DNA of 64,000 nucleotides, taken from positions 129,821-193,820 of the forward strand of contig CAYNTK010000006.1 of assembly GCA_964400285.1 (NCBI GenBank). Reading direction: 5' to 3'. Source of the DNA: FEN-1279 sp964400285. GTDB taxonomy: Bacteria; Bacteroidota; Ignavibacteria; Tepidaquicellales; Tepidaquicellaceae. Position numbers and translations under genes: made by a program. The notes under the pieces are model-generated. The model did no database searches. It was given only the letters and a program-made list of their open reading frames with translations, and was not told the DNA's origin. Each line of letters opens with the position of its first letter. Within the stretch, counting starts at the first letter, position 1. Of this stretch, positions 61,849 to 64,000 are shown one piece after another.

Positions 61849-64000
61849 ATGAAAAAGAAATTAATTTTTCTCTACATTTTGTTTTCCGTTTTTGTTTTAT
61901 GTTCTGAAGTTATTTCTCAGAATGAATGTGGTACTATGGATTTAGGTTCAAGTCCAATTTTATTAAATTATGGTGGATATCTTAAACCAGAAAGAACAGA
62001 TTTATCAAACGGTCAATATTGTAATGGTACTTTTAAAATGCTTTTTGTATTTGTTCAGTTTCCTGACGAACCACAGAATACTCAATCTTTGGAATGGCCT
62101 ATTGGACAACCACCTGTTTATATTAATCAGTTATTTTCTGAAAATAAAATTCAGACTGGAAACTACTGGAATAGATATAGTGACCAAACTCAGTTTTTTT
62201 CAGATTACTATATGGAAATTAGCAGAGGTATATTAGATGTCACAGGTATTACAAGGAGTTTAATTTTATGGCAAACAAGTTCTTATTATAAAAACCTTGG
62301 TTTCCCTGCAGGATATAATGCAATATTAAGTGAAATATATACAAGATTATACAACGATACTCAGAATCCAATTGATTGGATATCTTTAGACAAATGGCGA
62401 AGAAATGATACTTCAGGTTTATTTGAAAATCTTCCTGATAATTTTATTGATATGATTGGTATTTTCTTCAGAACTGTACCAACATCAGGGTTAATATATC
62501 ACGACGGTGCTGCAGGATATGTACCTTTATATGGACCCGAATATGAATTACCAAATGGGAAAAAATTTGGACCCTCACGAAATGAATTTGGTTCTGGTTT
62601 TATTTGCAAAGGTTGGACCACAGGTCCTAATTCAAGATTGAGAAACTTTGGAATAGCAATTCATGAGATTGGCCATTATTTATTCAGTGGTATTCATTCT
62701 TCTTCTGGAATTATGACTTCAAGAGGTGGAATAAGTATTAATGATTTCTTCTATTCGGGTTTTGAAAGAATGAAATTAGGTTATGTATTGGCTAACACTG
62801 TTGACTGGAATAATCCCGAATACCAACTCGATGATGTTTCCGGAAGGGATGGGATTTCAAATTTAATTATGAAAGTACCAATTTCATCATCAGAATTTTT
62901 TTTGATAGAAAACAGGAGAAAAATTTCCCAGTATGATATTTATATGCTTGGTGATACAGCGGGATTTAATCAGTTAATTGATGCAGGGGATAAAGGTAAA
63001 GGAATATATATATATCATTCGATGGATGGTCTTAATTATACCAGCAATGTTGATGTCGAGTGTGCTGATGGTCTATGGGATTGGTCAGAACAAGGCTCTA
63101 CAACTCCAGATTGGTCAAATACTCAAATAGTTCCTATATATGCAAGATCTATGGTTTGTTCTCCAGTTAATAATGATGATGGATATTTTGGTTCATTTTT
63201 TAATAAAGATGGTATTACTTCGCCCTTTGCTATGTTTACTTTGGGCAAGAGACACGAAAGTATTTATCAACTTGGAACGGTAATACAATATACAAATACA
63301 CCTGATTGGTACACATCAAGAGAAATATGGGGAGACAGATATGATGCGTGGAATATTGGTTACAACGAAGTATTCTCTCCATATTCAAATCCAAATACCA
63401 AAGACAAAAACAATAACCAAACTGGAATATTTATTTATTATCATGATTTAGAAAATAATAAAGCAAATATAAGTATTTACAAAGTTGGTGAACCACCTGA
63501 AAATCCTAAAACATTAAATGAAATATTAATTTTAACTCCACCTTCAAAACCTATGGGAATAAAAACCGATTATCATTGGGTAAGCGAAACCCTGTGCCAT
63601 CCCAAAATTACCTGGGTTAATAATACAGAACCCGATGTGATTAATCCTTCGACTGGAAAAATTAGATATAAATTATACAGAGCATATAAACTTTATATGA
63701 ATCAAATTCCCGGACCTCCCGTATTACTCGAAAATAATCTTGAATTTTATCCAAATGAAACCCCAACCTATATCGATTATCAAATAATCGGTTATCAAAG
63801 CATTTTATCGGGTGATGAGCCGTGGCTATATCCAGTGCGATACTGGGTAAAAGTTGTTGATAATAGTAACGATGAATCCGTATTCTCTGACTTCACAAGT
63901 GCAATTGGTTTTAATGATGGAAGCGTTCCAATTGGTGGTTCAGGCAGTGATAATTTAATTTCTAACAAAAACATTCCAAAGCAATTTGCATTAAGTCAAA
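61849..64000 (+). CDS. M6-like zinc metalloprotease, T9SS cargo, 3' partial
   Basis: 717 residues are visible and the frame is open to the window end. Signal peptide to about residue 25 (SEVISQ). The zinc motif HEIGH (His272, Glu273, His276) continues YLFSGIHSSSGIMTSRGG, resembling M6-like/immune-inhibitor-A-type proteases of this phylum; preceding text (FKMLFVFVQFPDEPQN and SDYYMEISRGILDVTG) fits that family. Residues about 560-690 look like a fibronectin-type region. The last visible residues, NIPKQFALSQ, are the usual lead-in to NYPNPFNP, so a T9SS sorting domain is expected just past the edge. Confidence 0.8.
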   Translation, partial: MKKKLIFLYILFSVFVLCSEVISQNECGTMDLGSSPILLNYGGYLKPERTDLSNGQYCNGTFKMLFVFVQFPDEPQNTQSLEWPIGQPPVYINQLFSENKIQTGNYWNRYSDQTQFFSDYYMEISRGILDVTGITRSLILWQTSSYYKNLGFPAGYNAILSEIYTRLYNDTQNPIDWISLDKWRRNDTSGLFENLPDNFIDMIGIFFRTVPTSGLIYHDGAAGYVPLYGPEYELPNGKKFGPSRNEFGSGFICKGWTTGPNSRLRNFGIAIHEIGHYLFSGIHSSSGIMTSRGGISINDFFYSGFERMKLGYVLANTVDWNNPEYQLDDVSGRDGISNLIMKVPISSSEFFLIENRRKISQYDIYMLGDTAGFNQLIDAGDKGKGIYIYHSMDGLNYTSNVDVECADGLWDWSEQGSTTPDWSNTQIVPIYARSMVCSPVNNDDGYFGSFFNKDGITSPFAMFTLGKRHESIYQLGTVIQYTNTPDWYTSREIWGDRYDAWNIGYNEVFSPYSNPNTKDKNNNQTGIFIYYHDLENNKANISIYKVGEPPENPKTLNEILILTPPSKPMGIKTDYHWVSETLCHPKITWVNNTEPDVINPSTGKIRYKLYRAYKLYMNQIPGPPVLLENNLEFYPNETPTYIDYQIIGYQSILSGDEPWLYPVRYWVKVVDNSNDESVFSDFTSAIGFNDGSVPIGGSGSDNLISNKNIPKQFALSQ

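Overview
The window is a stretch of very AT-rich bacterial chromosome. Its most diagnostic feature is a set of secreted proteins that each end in a type A type IX secretion (T9SS) sorting domain containing the tetrad-like motif NYPNPFNP and finishing in KKM-hydrophobic-K/R. That wording of the motif is characteristic of the Ignavibacteria/Kapabacteria/Kryptonia side of the Bacteroidota-Chlorobi group, so I infer a free-living member of that group. TTG starts, few Shine-Dalgarno sites, an alternative GlmU (alt_bact_glmU type) and a PafA-type phosphatase fit this. Strain or species cannot be named from the sequence.

Layout. 1-2013: MBOAT acyltransferase (cut by the window start) with an SGNH-type partner. 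2014-3360: tRNA-Pro, a repeat-rich non-coding patch and a gene fragment. 3364-7869: ribosomal protein L31, alternative GlmU, a GT-C type membrane protein and ornithine aminotransferase. 7974-12730: small membrane protein, DUF6544-like protein, TspO, an unknown membrane protein, a methyltransferase and a CapA-type protein; then tRNA-Phe. 13097-25044: exported proteins (S15 hydrolase, PQQ-like propeller, M28 peptidase, YCF48-like propeller), several lipoproteins or small secreted proteins, and a pentameric ligand-gated ion channel homologue. 25064-27682: K+/H+ antiporter and a cysteine-synthase-like enzyme. 27743-38422: lipoproteins, a glycosidase-like T9SS cargo, a DinB protein and three adjacent T9SS cargo genes on the minus strand. 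38833-41503: a compact operon of an Rrf2 regulator and two heme-copper oxidase-superfamily subunits. 41646-43978: LpxH-like and PafA-like phosphatases, convergent. 44182-64000: further T9SS cargos (arylsulfotransferase, propellers, Omp28-like, M6-like protease), alanine racemase and an M13 metallopeptidase.

The most interesting system is 38809-41551. Subunit I keeps the heme histidines (H71, H416, H418) and the helix VII His pair (H326-H327), but has Asp at the helix VI position normally filled by the CuB/FeB histidine (D276), and Asp four residues later (D280), where oxidases have the cross-linked Tyr and cNOR has Glu. Subunit II keeps the CuA-loop spacing but has lost the copper ligands (Tyr122, Ser161, Ser165, Gly169). 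With an Rrf2 regulator carrying three Cys and a perfect palindrome abutting its start codon, this looks like a non-canonical nitric-oxide-reductase-like enzyme rather than an oxygen reductase. That assignment is inference.

Other points of note: a T9SS cargo gene broken by one in-frame TGA where Trp is expected (50452), a 25-nt relic of the alanine racemase 3' end 3.2 kb from the intact gene, a beta-sandwich module shared between a peptidase and a propeller protein, and three copies of a 12-mer in a gene-poor patch. No T9SS machinery genes, CRISPR arrays, rRNAs or intact insertion sequences were seen.
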